Positions 1 through 12,057 of a DNA stretch of 64,000 nucleotides are shown here, in pieces. The notes under the pieces are model-generated. The model was not told where the DNA came from. It saw nothing but the letters and a program-made list of their open reading frames with translations, and did no database searches. Position 1 is the stretch's first letter; the number at the start of each line of letters is the position of its first letter. This DNA comes from Eutypa lata (taxonomy: Eukaryota > Ascomycota > Sordariomycetes > Xylariales > Diatrypaceae), in the NCBI GenBank assembly GCA_022661535.1, contig JAKULF010000003.1, positions 6,200,001-6,264,000 of the forward strand, written 5' to 3'. Position numbers and translations under genes: made by a program.

Positions 1-643
1 TTGTTTGTTTTCTGTCCCGCGCCGTCTCGCCGCGTTCCAAAGCTCAAAAGCCATACCTGGTGCGAATGTTACAAGCATCATCCTAGGCCATTTGCGCCTT
101 CATCACGACCCCTATCAAGCTAAGTACTTAAGTCATGTTCTAGAAAATTCGTCATGGCCGAAGGAGGTCCCATGATACATAATATGCACAATGTTCATAC
201 ATCGATAGATGTAGATGTGCACTTGTTGCATGTAACTTGTGGCATGCATAGTAAAAGTCGAAGGCATATCATACTCGGATCTTAATGGATTGTTAGATGT
301 ATCTGTCAATATCTTCCCCTTATTTAGACATGGCTAGCTATATATGTGCGGCTATCCAGAAGATACCTGATCTGACCTTGCCTGCCCCCTATTCATCATC
401 ATCGTGAATACTCAGGCACCCTGTAAATGCATATCCTGTCTAACACCAGACTCCCGTACCATTTCAAAATAACGAGTATGATCGCAAATGCAACGCAACG
501 TAGCTCGTACGTGAACCGAACCCCCCAAGCTCATGCCGTTCGTCATAGAAAGGAGCTATATGCACGAAAAGATATGCCAAGAAAGAAGATCCATAAAGCT
601 GGTAGGAGTTATACCCCAATAAAGCAATAGAATGGAAGATGTG
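1..643. other. Intergenic, no gene recognised
   Basis: I see no convincing coding exon here. A 67-codon open frame at 427-630 (+) is basic and low-complexity and shows no recognisable domain or splice context. The stretch is downstream of the Whi5-like gene, so part of it is probably that gene's 3' untranslated region. Confidence 0.5.
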
Positions 644-2219
644 CTAAACGCCAACCCTGGCTCCTTCTCTCCTTCTATCGTGGGGTATATGGATCTCCCC
701 GTCTGAATCTGAGCTATCATCTGCAGCCACACGGTCCAGCATGCGCTCTATGTCAGCGTCTTGCAATTTAGTCCGTGGCCGGGAAGGCCCGCTCAAACCA
801 GCAGGGATTGAAAGCGACGGCCTGGGGGCATTGCCATTTGTTTTCCGTCTAGGCGTTCCTCTGGTCTGCGGAGACCCGTAGGGATCGTCGACATCCATCT
901 CGCTAACATTGCTTGGTGACTTCTCGAATCCCACGCGTTTGACCTGATTTGCATTGTTCATCTGTGGCCGCCCGTTCGGTAGTGACTTTCTACTTTGGCT
1001 ATTTGTTTCTGTTACTGCGCCCAAGCGAGACGTAGGTAATGCTGTTCGCATGCTACTTCGGGGTTGGGACGTCTGCGACGAGGGGAAAGCATGCTTAAGA
1101 TTAGCCGAATTCCCAGGACTACTCATGAACACTAGAGTCTCCAAGGCTTCCTGCTCGCGCACATTTTGATGCGGTGAAAAGAGTATTGGGTCGACGTTAG
1201 GAGTTCTTAGTAAAGATTGGCCATGGGTGCTAGTGAGAGGACTAGGTTGAGCAGGCGTATGCGGTGAAGCGTGAGCAGAGTGCGATAGATAGGCTGGCGC
1301 GTATCTAGCATTGGAATTGCGACGCGGGTTAGTGTATCCGGGTTGACGAGGTTGTATAGCGGCTGGCGGAGCTAGTGTTGGCACTTGAGGGGAAGTAGAG
1401 CTCCGTGGTCTAGAGCTGTTCTCTTTCCAGAAGGATTCATATGTACGACTTTGAGGCAGCTGTGTGGAAGGGCTCGTAGTGGCACTCGCGTTCGGTTGCC
1501 TTGAAGCGTTCATGGGTATTCTCGGACTTGCCGAGGCTCCGTGTCTGCCATACAAAGTACAAGTGCTCGAAGTGGGTGAAGCGGCCTGCGAAGCAAGCGA
1601 TTCCACCTCGTCAATAGTATGTCCTTGCCAACCATTATTGACCTTGACCATAGCATAGGACAGCTTGGCTTTGAGCTCGGCGGACAGCTGTGCGTAGGTT
1701 AGCGATTTGCAAAAACAAGTGCGTATACGGCTGAATATGAAGCCGTGACTATCAACCGACCTCTCCAATGCGGCTACCAGTTGTGGAAGCAACGCTCACG
1801 GTGCTTGTGTTTCTAGAGTGGCCCCTTCGAACAGGCGAGACATTCGAATTCCCCCTCATATGCTTGACTTCACCATCAGCCATCCTTTTCCTCGATTGAC
1901 TCCCATTGAACGCGCCATCATCAATCTCGGCCATCTTTTCCTGCGCAGCCGCTAGTTGTGACAGATGTAGAAGCTGAGATTCTTGACTAGACGTATGGGT
2001 ATTGTTGGCAACTCCATGGCCGGTACTCGTCTCGCTGTCGCTTCCAGGTGGGGTAAAGACGCGATCGGACTCGGTTATCACCGTAGTCGCTTGGGAGTCG
2101 TTGCTCGAATCCTTCGTTGTCGATTGAGGCTGGCTGCTGCCCATTGCGGAAGACTGCGTCGCGGGAATAACTTCGTTCAACATGTCCGTTGCATTGGAAT
2201 GATTTTCGAAATGCGACAT
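644..2219 (-). CDS. Whi5-like G1/S transcriptional repressor
   Basis: Two exons, 2219-1761 and 1687-644, separated by a 73-bp intron with donor GTCGGT, branch GCTAAC and acceptor CAG. The join is phase 0 and gives a 500-residue protein. The start is the ATG at 2219, because the open frame extends only 17 codons further to a TTG. The key segment spans the splice site: SRIGE followed by LSAELKAKLSYAMVKVNNGW and then EVE. This is the short conserved Whi5/Nrm1-type motif, which in yeast contacts the SBF/MBF promoter complexes and represses G1/S genes until cyclin-CDK phosphorylates it. The rest is predicted disordered and rich in Ser, Pro and Thr, with many SP/TP sites (for example PSTSPQVP and SNVSPVRR), as expected of a CDK target. 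It acts in the nucleus if the assignment is right. The splice join that restores the motif supports the model strongly. The exact role in a filamentous fungus is inferred. Confidence 0.78.
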
Positions 2220-4458
2220 GGTCAGCGGAGGTGCGACGGAGCAAGCAACGGCGCGTCGTAAGTCAGACAAGGAGAGAGGTGATCGCGTGTTTGGCAGAAT
2301 TATACCTGCTTCTCACCACGATGACCTGTGCCTAATGTAGATTTGGAGCAACGAAAGCAAGAGTAGCTGAGCTGACGGGTCGAACTTGGAACAGAGCAAT
2401 ATCAAACAATTCAATCAATATCCAAATGGTGGATGGGGATATTCCGCGTCCTGCCCAATGCGGGAAGGGAATCTGGGCCCTCTTTGTGGAGTTTTGCGTG
2501 GAGTTCGCAAGACTTGACGCGTTATGTATCTGTGTAGGTAGGTATGTATGTAGGTATGTGTGTACCTCCAATCTTCTAGACTAGGGTTATTATTAACAAG
2601 CATCCACTATCTCCGGACCTCAACCTCGGAATTGGTAAAGTGAAATTGGAATAACTATATGATGTACTTCGTAGGTAGTATTATTATATAAATGGGAGAT
2701 GTCCCTGTAGTCGGTGTAATTTTATGTATGTACTTAGTAAGTCCAACTGTGGGCGAGTAACGTTAGATAGGATATATTCCTTTTAGCCAGCTTAGACGAG
2801 TGACGTAGTTTGTAATGGTAAGTTTCGTGGTTATCAGTGCCAATGCTTCAATGCAGTAGTTAAACTCATTCATGTAACGCATTGACTGATCTTTCAACTT
2901 TAAAGCAGGAAGATGAAAATGTGGCATTGCTTATTGGGGTGAAGCGACGCGTGTTAGAAGTAGCAACATTGATGATGTGTCGGTAGCAAATGCAGGTACT
3001 AAGCAAGTAGGGAGTTCATAAGTTGAGAAACGGGGGATGGATGAGTTGTTGATGGTGGATCGATGCCAATCAAGTCGAAAGGCATGTGTACATTCAGTTG
3101 TGGCATGGAAGGATATAGGTAATAAACAGAAGACAGACAGGCAATAAGGGTGTGTATACCTATGTAGGTAGTATATAATACGATATATGAGGCCCTTACA
3201 AAATACGGAAGCCTAGAAAGAACCCGGGGAATTGTAAAAATCGGGCAAGCGGGATTTTGGATTTTGGGGCGGCCTGGAAGCCATAATCAACTAAAATTCT
3301 ACGCGGTTCAGAGTCGCGACTCATTTTCAGTGGGATTGACTGGTGTAAATGCGCTAATGGGTAGAAAATCCCACCTGGTCACGACGCCTCCCAGCGACTC
3401 GTTCCCTGCCACTGCCTACTACATCTTGTCTAGCAGCCCTAATGTACCTACATAGCCAGGGTAGGATAACTTGAGTAACTTACCCACCTGCGGTAACATT
3501 ACCTGCATCCTCTGAGCACGAGTTATATATCTGCCTTGTATGGTTTCCTTGTTACCTGTGGTTTTGTAGCTATGTATGTTGATTCTATAAGATGTTTAAC
3601 TTATATTATGTGAAATATCTAGTTGTCTGTATGAAAGTTTTAAGTAGGTAGGTACTTAATATAAAGCAACAAATTTCTACGAAGCGCACATGACGATAAA
3701 ATTTGTACTTACATGGTGGGATGGAAACGACGCTCTGATGGGGGGTAAAAGAGGAAAGTGCTTAGTTTAATGGGTCTGTGTGACCAAAAATGGCGCGCTT
3801 TCCTTGGCTGTCGAGCCGAGACAATTCCAACACGAAGTCACGTGCAATCGCATTTAGTAAAAGGACGGTTAGAGACATCATGTAAGGCATTGGACATTGC
3901 GTCTACGAAGTACCTACACCAACACAGTCGCCACGAGATGTTGTATGAATTGAGTATGCTAATAAGACCTGGCCTTCCTTCCGTGATTCTTATATATTCT
4001 GAGAGAACTAATCCTTATGACTTATTAAACACCCTCTAACTAACTTAGGGCCTGAAGCAATGCCAAACCCTAACTTGATCATACTCGTTTTGTACCGGAG
4101 CTATAGATTTTGGAAATGTTCCTCCACAACAACAACATCAACAGTATTACTGGTTCCTTCCATATCTTTACCCCCCGTTCCTTGCATTTTCTTGCCGTAA
4201 AAAAATCGTAAAACGGTGCACCGCCCCCGTAGAGATATTGCGAACCACATAGACATTTGAGAAGCCTCAATTGTATCGTTGACTGATAGTATTGTGTTGT
4301 ATGACAGGGACTTTCTTGATTAAGGCTGGCTAGGAGAAATGGGATCAGATTCGCAACGGCGATGTTGTCCAACGTTTTGATGTCTGTTGAAGGGGCCGTA
4401 TGGTGAGGGCTTGGTAGACAGTATTGCCGCGGTGCCATAACATCCACTTAGTCCTTCA
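2220..4458. other. Intergenic with GTAG/GTAT microsatellite
   Basis: There is no supported gene in about 2.2 kb. It contains the 5' region of the Whi5-like gene and a degenerate tetranucleotide tract near 2530-2570 made of GTAG, GTAT and GTGT units. TAGGTA words recur near 3165 and 3645. Short open frames at 3264-3455, 3758-4039 (+) and 4079-4447 (-) have no domain signal or splice support. Confidence 0.5.
2530..2572. repeat. Degenerate GTAG/GTAT microsatellite
   Basis: Interrupted tetranucleotide repeats of the forms GTAG, GTAT and GTGT. Short related tracts (TAGGTA, ACGTACGT and ACATACAT words) occur elsewhere in the intergenic DNA, for example at 5490-5512. Confidence 0.6.
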
Positions 4459-4914
4459 TTACTTAAACCTAACCAGAGGATACAAACTCTCATAATAAAT
4501 TTGTCGAGTCTCGTAGTCCACGTGGAATCGTTTGGCGAGTTTGCTCTGGCCTCCCTCGCGGAGCCACTCTTGTAGCTTGTTTCTGATGATCCGCTCCAAC
4601 GCTTCCTTGGGGTACTGCGTGAATCGGGTTCGGCGGATGGTTTGACCTAGTCGCAGCTCTTGACATGTGGTTCGGAAACTGGTCATGAAGCCATCAACAT
4701 CCGCGATGGTTTGGGTCAGCAACTCAGGCGTAGCCTCGTCCCCTTCCTTGTCTTCAGACTGATGCTCCTGTTGAGGCTCCTGGTGGTGGCGGTGGCGCCG
4801 GTGTTGCTGACCCGTACCCGTCACTCGCTTAGGAGACTTGGCGGGCTTTGGAAGCTCAACAGGCTTCCTTTTCGGAACAAGGCGTTGCATGATGGATCTT
4901 TTATCGTTCTCCAT
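4459..4914 (-). CDS. Small basic protein of unknown function
   Basis: A 151-residue protein starting at the ATG at 4914. The frame reaches a TTG at 4947, so an upstream exon cannot be excluded. The first 70 residues are basic and low-complexity: KRK and PKPAKSPKR patches, a His/Gln/Arg-rich run and an acidic EDKEGDE patch. The C-terminal 80 residues look folded and mainly helical (LTQTIADVDGFMTSFRTTCQ, then ALERIIRNKLQEWLREGG) and end in an aromatic-rich tail (YETRQIYYESLYPLVRF). I do not recognise the family. The contrast between a disordered basic head and a compact tail suggests a real gene, possibly nuclear. Codon use looks coding. Confidence 0.5.
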   Translation of the reverse strand: MENDKRSIMQRLVPKRKPVELPKPAKSPKRVTGTGQQHRRHRHHQEPQQEHQSEDKEGDEATPELLTQTIADVDGFMTSFRTTCQELRLGQTIRRTRFTQYPKEALERIIRNKLQEWLREGGQSKLAKRFHVDYETRQIYYESLYPLVRFK

Positions 4915-7023
4915 GGTTGTTCGAGGTGCTGGAGCTGTAGAAGACAATCGATTGTTAGGCTCTTAGTCTTGTTCGGGGCCCTGGCCTTCTTGTTGGTGTA
5001 TTGACTTCGTCGTTGGGTTCTTGGTTGGTGCGGTCGTTAGATTTCTCGGGTACTCCAATTTGGTAAGTATACCTTTCGTGTAGTTGTAATCACTAGTGGA
5101 TCTAATGATCTGTGAAGGAAAGAGAGTGCGGAAGAAGTGGTGATGTGTGTTCTTTCTCTGGCATCAACCGCGTTAAGGCAACTTGATGTGGGAGTTGTGG
5201 TGTTAACGTAAGTTACCATACGTGTATGTGTGCTTTCACCTGCCGGAATCTAGATGTGAGTTCAAAGTATGGAAGATAATTGGAGAGACTGTGTCAGACA
5301 TGTACCAGCCTTTCATGGAAACCCTTGTTGTTGTGACGATAGTGAACAAGTAGCATCAGGCAGCAAGTCAAAGTATGATGGGATGGGCCGAACAGGTCGG
5401 GAAGGTCTATGTGACCTGGTAGCCCCGAAATAATTATTGTACTATTGGATATCTACGGGCCAGATTGTATGCTGTGAGAGTTAAACATACGTACGTACAT
5501 ACATACATCTTAAACGTAGCATCGTCACATGTGGACGAGGAAACAAAGGTAGGACATTCCCTGAGGAAGCGGGTATCTATGAAACTAAGCAATGCCTCCC
5601 GGGATGAAAGCTATATATCTGTTAATTCTATTTTGATTAATCCACCGTGTTCACAACTAAGCCATGCAAACCCCGTGGTTCACACTCAGGTGAACACATG
5701 GCTATCTTAACGAGTTGATTCTCAATAGTTTTGCCAGGAATATCATCACATTATTCACAGTATCTTTCTCGTTATATCGATGGCAATGGAAACCCGTAGC
5801 CTGCGTGGTTGTATCATGTTTCCTGGCATATCATACTTAGTCCCGAGAGATATACTTGGGAAGCATAAGCTATCAAGGTACAAATAGGCCAAGTTCTCGT
5901 CTACATGACCCGTGGACACTGATAGAAGATTGCCTTCTTAAACCCGGTGGCATAATGTAGGTACCATGTTGTATGCTAGTCTGCGGTATGAACCATACCC
6001 GTAGAAGGAACCATTACCCACCCTTGGTGACCATCGCTCTGGCGATGGTATATATCATAGCTTAAGCTATTTTAAAAGTAATCTGCACCCACCACAGGGT
6101 AGCACTCAGGGAATTTAATGCAGCATTAACCAAAACTATATAACTAAAACTACCACTTTGTTTCATTACCAAGAGTTGTATGTGGTGCAACTGCAACATG
6201 GACAAATAAAAAGCAGTAAGTTTACCAACCCAGAGGTCCGGCATTCAAGTCTACCTCTAACTACTTCTTTCCATGATGACAAGAGTATGGTCGGGCTTAA
6301 GCATTAAGCAATGTTGAGAAATACAGTCTGATTTCCCTACTCACTTCCATGACTAAGCCATACTATGAAGAACCATTATGCTAACATATTTTCACAGCTT
6401 ATTCTTTTTGTGTCATATCACCCCCACCTGTTTGAATATAAAAGGTCAAATTTACAAGGCAATTCCAATCACTTTGGCTCACCCACTGGATTTGTAGCCA
6501 ACCTGAACTGATTCGTTATGGGATCAACCTTATGCCATGTAAAGATCTAGTTGTGGTCCGTATAAGAAAGATATGGGCTAAAATATAAAAGCTGTTAACC
6601 CACATATGAACATTAGATAATAAATATGACTACCGATTGTAGTAGAAGTTGAAAATGAGGATTGGCATCCTTGTTACCCATTGCAAAATTACGTACTTAC
6701 CTTGACGTTGGTAATGAAATATTCATAAAGGTGTCTGGTATGAAAGGGAAGTACAACTGAGAGGAATCATCTACAAGTAGACATCAATGAGCGAATAAAA
6801 ACAGACTGGACCGTACTATTTTAGCTTGTAACTCACTGTTGCCAAACGTTATCCTTGTAACAAATGATCTCAATACAATAATTACAGGGGCCTACCGTCA
6901 CCGCTCGCCCCGAATTTAAGTTGTCACGAGGCTGGATCATTTCTAATAGGGGTTTTGGTATTGGAATTGGCTATGGATGTCATATATGATTTGGTTCCAA
7001 AGGCATTTCATGAGAGCCATGAA
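4915..7023. other. Intergenic, no gene recognised
   Basis: About 2.1 kb without a supported gene. It holds the likely promoter of the small basic protein, a short ACGT/ACAT repeat near 5490-5512, and scattered short frames with no domain content. Base composition becomes more AT-rich between 6000 and 6900 but without the extreme bias of the RIP blocks. Confidence 0.5.
5490..5512. repeat. ACGT/ACAT microsatellite
   Basis: A short tract of ACGT units followed by ACAT units, typical of the simple repeats scattered through this genome's intergenic DNA. Confidence 0.6.
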
Positions 7024-7893
7024 CTATTGATCGACTGATTGTACCTCTACCACTTTGACAATTTCCAACCCCGAAACCTTTGCAACCGATTTTTCATCCC
7101 TACTCACAAAAGTCCACTTTTTGGCCGGCCGGACCGAAGCCATTAATTCATAGGTGCCATATGTTTCTGGTCGGGAAGGTATGCTGAGTACTTTCTTCTC
7201 TTCAAATCCGAAATATCGCTTGTAAAATGGCAGACCTTTGATGGTTGCATCGAGGTAAACCTCGAGCCCTAGCGCATCAGCCTGGCGGCAACCCCAGTCC
7301 ACAAGCATAAATCCAAGTCCCTTCTGCTGATAGTCTCTATCAACGCCCAGGAATTCCAGCACTGTAGCGACCTGGTTAGCTCGAGATTTAAACAAGTGAA
7401 GGAAGCTGAAATATTGAAGGGTACATTATTCTCCAAGACATGTCATAGAGAAAAGAAAAACGGCAGATGGAAACTCACTCCAGTGCGGGTGTCGTCCCAT
7501 GACGTCCGCCCTGTTTTTGGGCATTCCACCCCAGAGTGCTTCTGTCAACTCCGGGTCCCACGCCGCCGGGTAGTCAGGCAAGGGGATATCCTGTGAGCCG
7601 TCGGCTTGCGGCACATTCCAACGAGCAAACGCTACGAGGCGGCCACCGTGAGACAGGTCCTCAACAACAAAAGTCTTCAGGACAGTAGGACGTGCGTCTA
7701 TGCCGAGGGTCCATGCGGCATCCCACCATTGGCGGGTTACAGCATCTCGGGGTGTTACAATGTCCCAGAACTTGTGCGACGGGTTGAAAGACGAGTACCA
7801 GAGCCGTGTCAGATCACCAACGTCAGCGAGTGTGGCTTCCCGCACGGCAAAGCCAGGTGGTGGGCTGTGAGGGATGTCGAGTATTGGAATCAT
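7024..7893 (-). CDS. GNAT-family N-acetyltransferase
   Basis: Two exons, 7893-7479 and 7361-7024, with a 117-bp intron (donor GTGAGT, branch GCTAAC, acceptor ACAG). The product is 250 residues. The splice creates a Met codon and joins HPHW to MLEFLGVDRDYQQKGLGFML, the classic GNAT motif A, where Q-x-x-G-x-G/A binds the pyrophosphate of acetyl-CoA. The N-terminal part (VREATLADVGDLTRLWYSSF) is the usual first strand and helix. The later LEVYLDATIKGLPFYKRYFGF is motif B, with the common FYKRYGF-like turn. Such fungal proteins of 230-260 residues are cytosolic acetyltransferases of unknown small-molecule or protein substrate. The start at 7893 is preferred because the family begins with a short leader before VREA. 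An in-frame ATG at 8070 would add 59 unrelated residues. Confidence 0.85.
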
Positions 7894-8872
7894 AGTAAGA
7901 TCAGAAGAGATGGTGAAGCTTTTCTTGTATAAAGGGGGACAAAGTTGAAGTTGGGAGTTGTGCTCTATAATGGTAAGTTGCTCCTGAAGGTACTCTTCGA
8001 GGGGACCACACGTATTTAAAGACAATCTAGGGGCTTGGAGTTTGCCATATCGGCCCGAGATAATCCACATTCGGGAGAATTCTTACCCTTCTTCTCCCGT
8101 TAAGCGCTCGATGGGGCACTAGCATTACGCTATGTCTTACACACCCCCTCCTGAATCCTTTTTTTCATCACGGGATGCGCGGGTAGGCGGCTTTGGAGTC
8201 TAGAACATCCACTTGACCGAAGATCCAGGTCAGAAAAGTGTGATCTAACAAGGTTCATCATCCAATAGACTCGATAATCAGGAGCTCTCATATAAGGAGG
8301 CCACGCAAGCAACCACCCCCTTAGACAGAGCTGCCGATATTTTTGCGGCAGCTGCGGCACATCACTGTCTGTTTAAGGATATCCGAATGTCAAGCTTATT
8401 AAGATAAGGGATACCATTCTCCACCGGCACCATACCTGTATTAGGAGGGTAACCGTCACGTTGGTAGATCACGTTGGTTTCATCCCACAAAGACCAGGGG
8501 TATTCACTGGCTGACTGGGTGCATGGTCTTACACCCTAGCATATGCTATCCTGAATATGAAAGGAGGGGGCGAGATCAAACGGAGATGACTACTGTCTTG
8601 AAACAACTCGTTTAGGCAGGGTGGTTCGGACCTAGCTTAGCGGTTCGGAGTCTAGTGATCGAGATCTTGGCTTGAAGGGAAGGTTTGAACCACATAAGAG
8701 ACTCAAGTTCCGCGGCAGCAGTCACTCAGTCCAATATCTGTTTAGACATCTTTTCATCCATATTGACAAAGAATTATGCTTCTAAAAAACTCAGTAGTAT
8801 TGGTTCAGGACTCGGAGAGGGGTGTCTTCACCTCAGAGTTGGACTATGTTCCAAGCTTACCCCTATCCTTCC
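7894..8872. other. Intergenic between divergent genes
   Basis: About 1 kb separating the GNAT gene (-) from the PLP gene (+), so it should carry both promoters. An open frame at 8685-8900 (+) is not recognisably coding. I looked there for a 5' exon of the PLP gene and could not define one. Confidence 0.45.
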
Positions 8873-11800
8873 ATGGTTTGTAATCAAGGATCCCCCTTAA
8901 CGTTCCGTAGCTAATCCTAGCTTCTAGACCATAACATAGAAGAGTTTAAGGAACCATTCCTTACAGAGGAGACAGAAATATCGACCCCTAACTCGGAAGC
9001 CGAAGGCCTAGATCCCCTTACAGAGCCATCACCCACACATACGGGGGCATACGCCAAGACTATACAGAAAACGTTCCGGGACTCGCAACCCCAGTGGATT
9101 GATGACCCCATCATCAGTAAATGGAGAAACCCAAATCATCGCATACACCAAGTTCTCTCTAGAGTGAATGACCTATACCACTCATGGAGTTCCTCGAGTA
9201 CCAGCCCCTTTAGCCCCTCGGCAAATGTGTTCTACCGCCGGATCGGTCGAATGCTTGCTGACGTCGGCTTACCGTGGCATAACAACCAAATCAATATGCC
9301 TGACGAGATTGATACAAGCTGGCCATTTCACTTCAAATCATTTGAATTGGAGGTCCTTCGGGCTAAAGGGGCCCGTGTTGGTGATCCTGCTGCGTCGGGT
9401 TACGTGTGTAACCACAGCGAAGCCAATCTCTACTGTATCCGGGCTTTACAACAAGAGCTTCGGGAGAGGTATCCGGCTGGCAAGCCTATCGTACTGTTCG
9501 ATCACTTCAGCACTAAGTTGATGAAGTCTGCGGAGGCCTTCTTTGGACTAGAATCGCACCGCGTGAACCTTTCTCAGAGCAAAGACGAAGTCCTTCGTGA
9601 TGTCAAGGAAGCCGCGGCAGATGGAAACCGTCCAATAATATTTGCCGCAACCGTAGGTAACGCCAATGGTGAGACTGACAATATGGAAGTGATTTGCGAG
9701 ATTTCTAACGTTCTCCCCCTTATACTGCACGTGGATGCTGCGCGGAACTTCGACTACATCACCACTCTGCCAGAAAGCCATAGGCTTCAACTTGGAATTG
9801 CAAAGTTCACCTTGGGCGTGAAGGCCTTGAATCAGTCACTTCGGTCACAAGATGGATTTGTCATCGCTGGTACAATTGTTGCCGGTGGTCTTAATCTCAA
9901 CGCATCTGCTTCTACCGTTGCTTTGAAACCAGCCACCTTGGGAGGAAAGCATGCAAGGGTAGCGTATACCCGAGCGTCAGACTCAACGCTCGCTGGATCT
10001 CGAGACGCTGTTTCGGTGCTATGGTTAGCTTTACAAGAACTTCAGTTCGGCGAGCCGGGATACCGAAACATGTACCAACACTGCGCCGAAGTTCGTACCG
10101 AGGTGATCCGTATACTCCAATCACGGGATGTCCCAACAACTGCTTCACCTTATTCTCTGGATATAACCATTAAGGCCAGTTCCATAGAACAGAGAGAGCG
10201 CCTTGTTGGCATAGGTGGTACTTTGACCGAGAAGGGCGAAGTACTCTTTGCAATACAACCAGGAGTGAAACTAGAGGATGCTAACTCGATTCTCGAGATC
10301 ATGTTATCGACAGAGCGTCTCAACCATATTGATATTCCCATTACTATATATAGTGGTAACCAGGTTCCATACTCGATTCACCCAGATGTCTTGAATGGAC
10401 TACAAACCACAATAGACTCCTGGAAAATCGCGACCCGGTCCGCAGCTGGATATCCATTCCACATGGGTTCCCTCCCCGCCCTCGGTCCTATCATAGGGCG
10501 ATTCCTGGATATCCCCATTCCCCAGGATTGGGTACAGGCGCGATCGACCGAGATCCTAGCAGCGCGCATGGAGGCGTTCGGTCTACATGGTTCCCAACAG
10601 CAGCTGAGTTTTCAAGGCGCCTTCACTAACGGCAGCACGATGGGCAACCGCGTTGGCATCCACGTGGCACTCGCACACTTCCCCAGCGCTTTCGTCTACT
10701 TCTCAGCCGAGTCCCACTACAGTGTCATCAAGACGCTGCGTGACTGCGATACGCTGACCAACCGCTGGGCCGGAACGACGGACTGTCGTCGTAGTGGACA
10801 TCCCCGCTATGCACAGATCCCGTGCGATGTGGATGGCAGCATCTCGGTTGAGGCTTTGGCGCGGCAGGCCGTTGCCGATAAGGCGCGGTGTCTGGAGCTG
10901 GGCGATGATTATCACATGGTTCTTTTCGCCAATATGGGCACGACGTTCGTTGGCGCACGGGATGACCTGCTGCAAATACGAGCTGCGCTAGACAAAGCCG
11001 GTATCGAGATATCCTACACCCACATCGATGGCGCTTTAGACTTCGGCTTCGATAGCTGCGGCATCAAATTGGGCCCGCCATTCCAGAAAGGGGCCGCCGA
11101 GCAGATACCCGTGGTGCAGGGAATCACGCTTAGCCACCACAAGGCGATGGGCGGCACCGTGTCCGGCGAGGTGCTCTGCTACAGTCCAGAAGGGGAGCTT
11201 GACTCACTGGTCTTCCCTGTCGAGCCCCGCGTGATTTTCGAGACGTGGTTGTATGGCCAGATATACACTCCGTCCGATATGTCCCTCCTGCTCGAGTATT
11301 GCCGCATGAATGCGGCACGCCTTTCGAGTGCTCTGGAGGAGCTTGGGATTGCCACAAAGTTCAAAACACAGCAGGGATACCTCGGAATTAGCCGACAGCA
11401 ACAACAACAACAGCTTATCGTCGTATTGGAGCGGCCGCTAGCGTGGATTATCGAGGAGTTCTCACTAAGGCCTGAGGGCGACTGGGTGCACTTCATCCCG
11501 ATGCCACACATCACGCCTGAGACGGTCGATTTCTTCGTCGAGCGGATCGCGGCTGTAGATAGGCAATGCAATGTCGCATTTAGCTACATGATGCCGCTTT
11601 TGAGTGCCGTCTTCGAGCAACCGGTCCATATGAATCGTATTCATTGCAGAGGGTCTCGAGCGGAAGAAATAGCGAAAATGGCGAAGTCACTGGTGCCCCT
11701 GAGCCCGGCAACAGAATGTGGCCAGAGTATGGGCGCTATCGTGAAAGCATGCCTGCGAAGTGCTTTGTCCGTGGCCGTTACTGGGGATGACGGGGCGCTA

Positions 11801-11992
11801 CAAGCAGTATTTCTGGCAGAGTCGTTGCGAGATATGTCAATTCGCGTGGGGCCGATTTTAGTATCATCATCTAACTCTAATCTTACACGGTCCGTTGTGA
11901 ATATTGCAAAGCAGCTTTTAGGGCTTATGGCTCGGCATATGCATGCGCGGTTGCGGGAGGATAGGGAGAGCTACACCATATACCTGTCTTAG
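8873..11992 (+). CDS. Tandem-domain PLP-dependent decarboxylase
   Basis: A large protein with two consecutive group II PLP-decarboxylase-like modules. The frame is open from 8921 to the stop at 11992 and reads coherently upstream of the first usable internal starts (GTG 9164, ATG 9251). My best 5' model is an ATG-only exon at 8873-8875 plus a 45-bp intron (GTTTGT ... GCTAAT ... TAG), giving about 1024 residues. This start is tentative. Module 1 has an aspartate motif (HVDAARNFDY, about residue 270) and a GSRDA segment. Where the PLP lysine is expected it reads IVAGGLNLN, so it may be inactive. Module 2 resembles bacterial-type histidine decarboxylase: GNRVGIHVALA, YFSAESHYSVIKTLRD, THIDGALDFGF and LSHHKAMGG, with the Schiff-base lysine near residue 741. 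Expected reaction: decarboxylation of an amino acid, possibly histidine or an aromatic one; the substrate is unknown. A six-glutamine tract follows GISR. The stop lies 30 bp from a RIP-destroyed transposon. Confidence 0.75.
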
Positions 11993-12021
11993 GAAAGGTG
12001 GGATCCACATATTTAGGGGTA

Positions 12022-12057
12022 GCCACAGGGTTGACTGTGACATGGGCACTTTTTTAC
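12022..12057 (+). repeat. Left terminal inverted repeat (36 bp)
   Basis: Identical to the reverse complement of 17327-17362 over 36 bp, ending in a run of six T followed by AC. It starts 30 bp after the stop codon of the PLP gene. Confidence 0.92.

Noticed and set aside
427..630. Small basic open frame (67 codons)
   Set aside because: Random-looking composition, no splice or neighbour support, and probably in the 3' flank of the Whi5-like gene.
8685..8900. First exon of the PLP decarboxylase
   Set aside because: The 71-codon frame has no protein-like pattern and I found no donor that would join it in frame to 8921.
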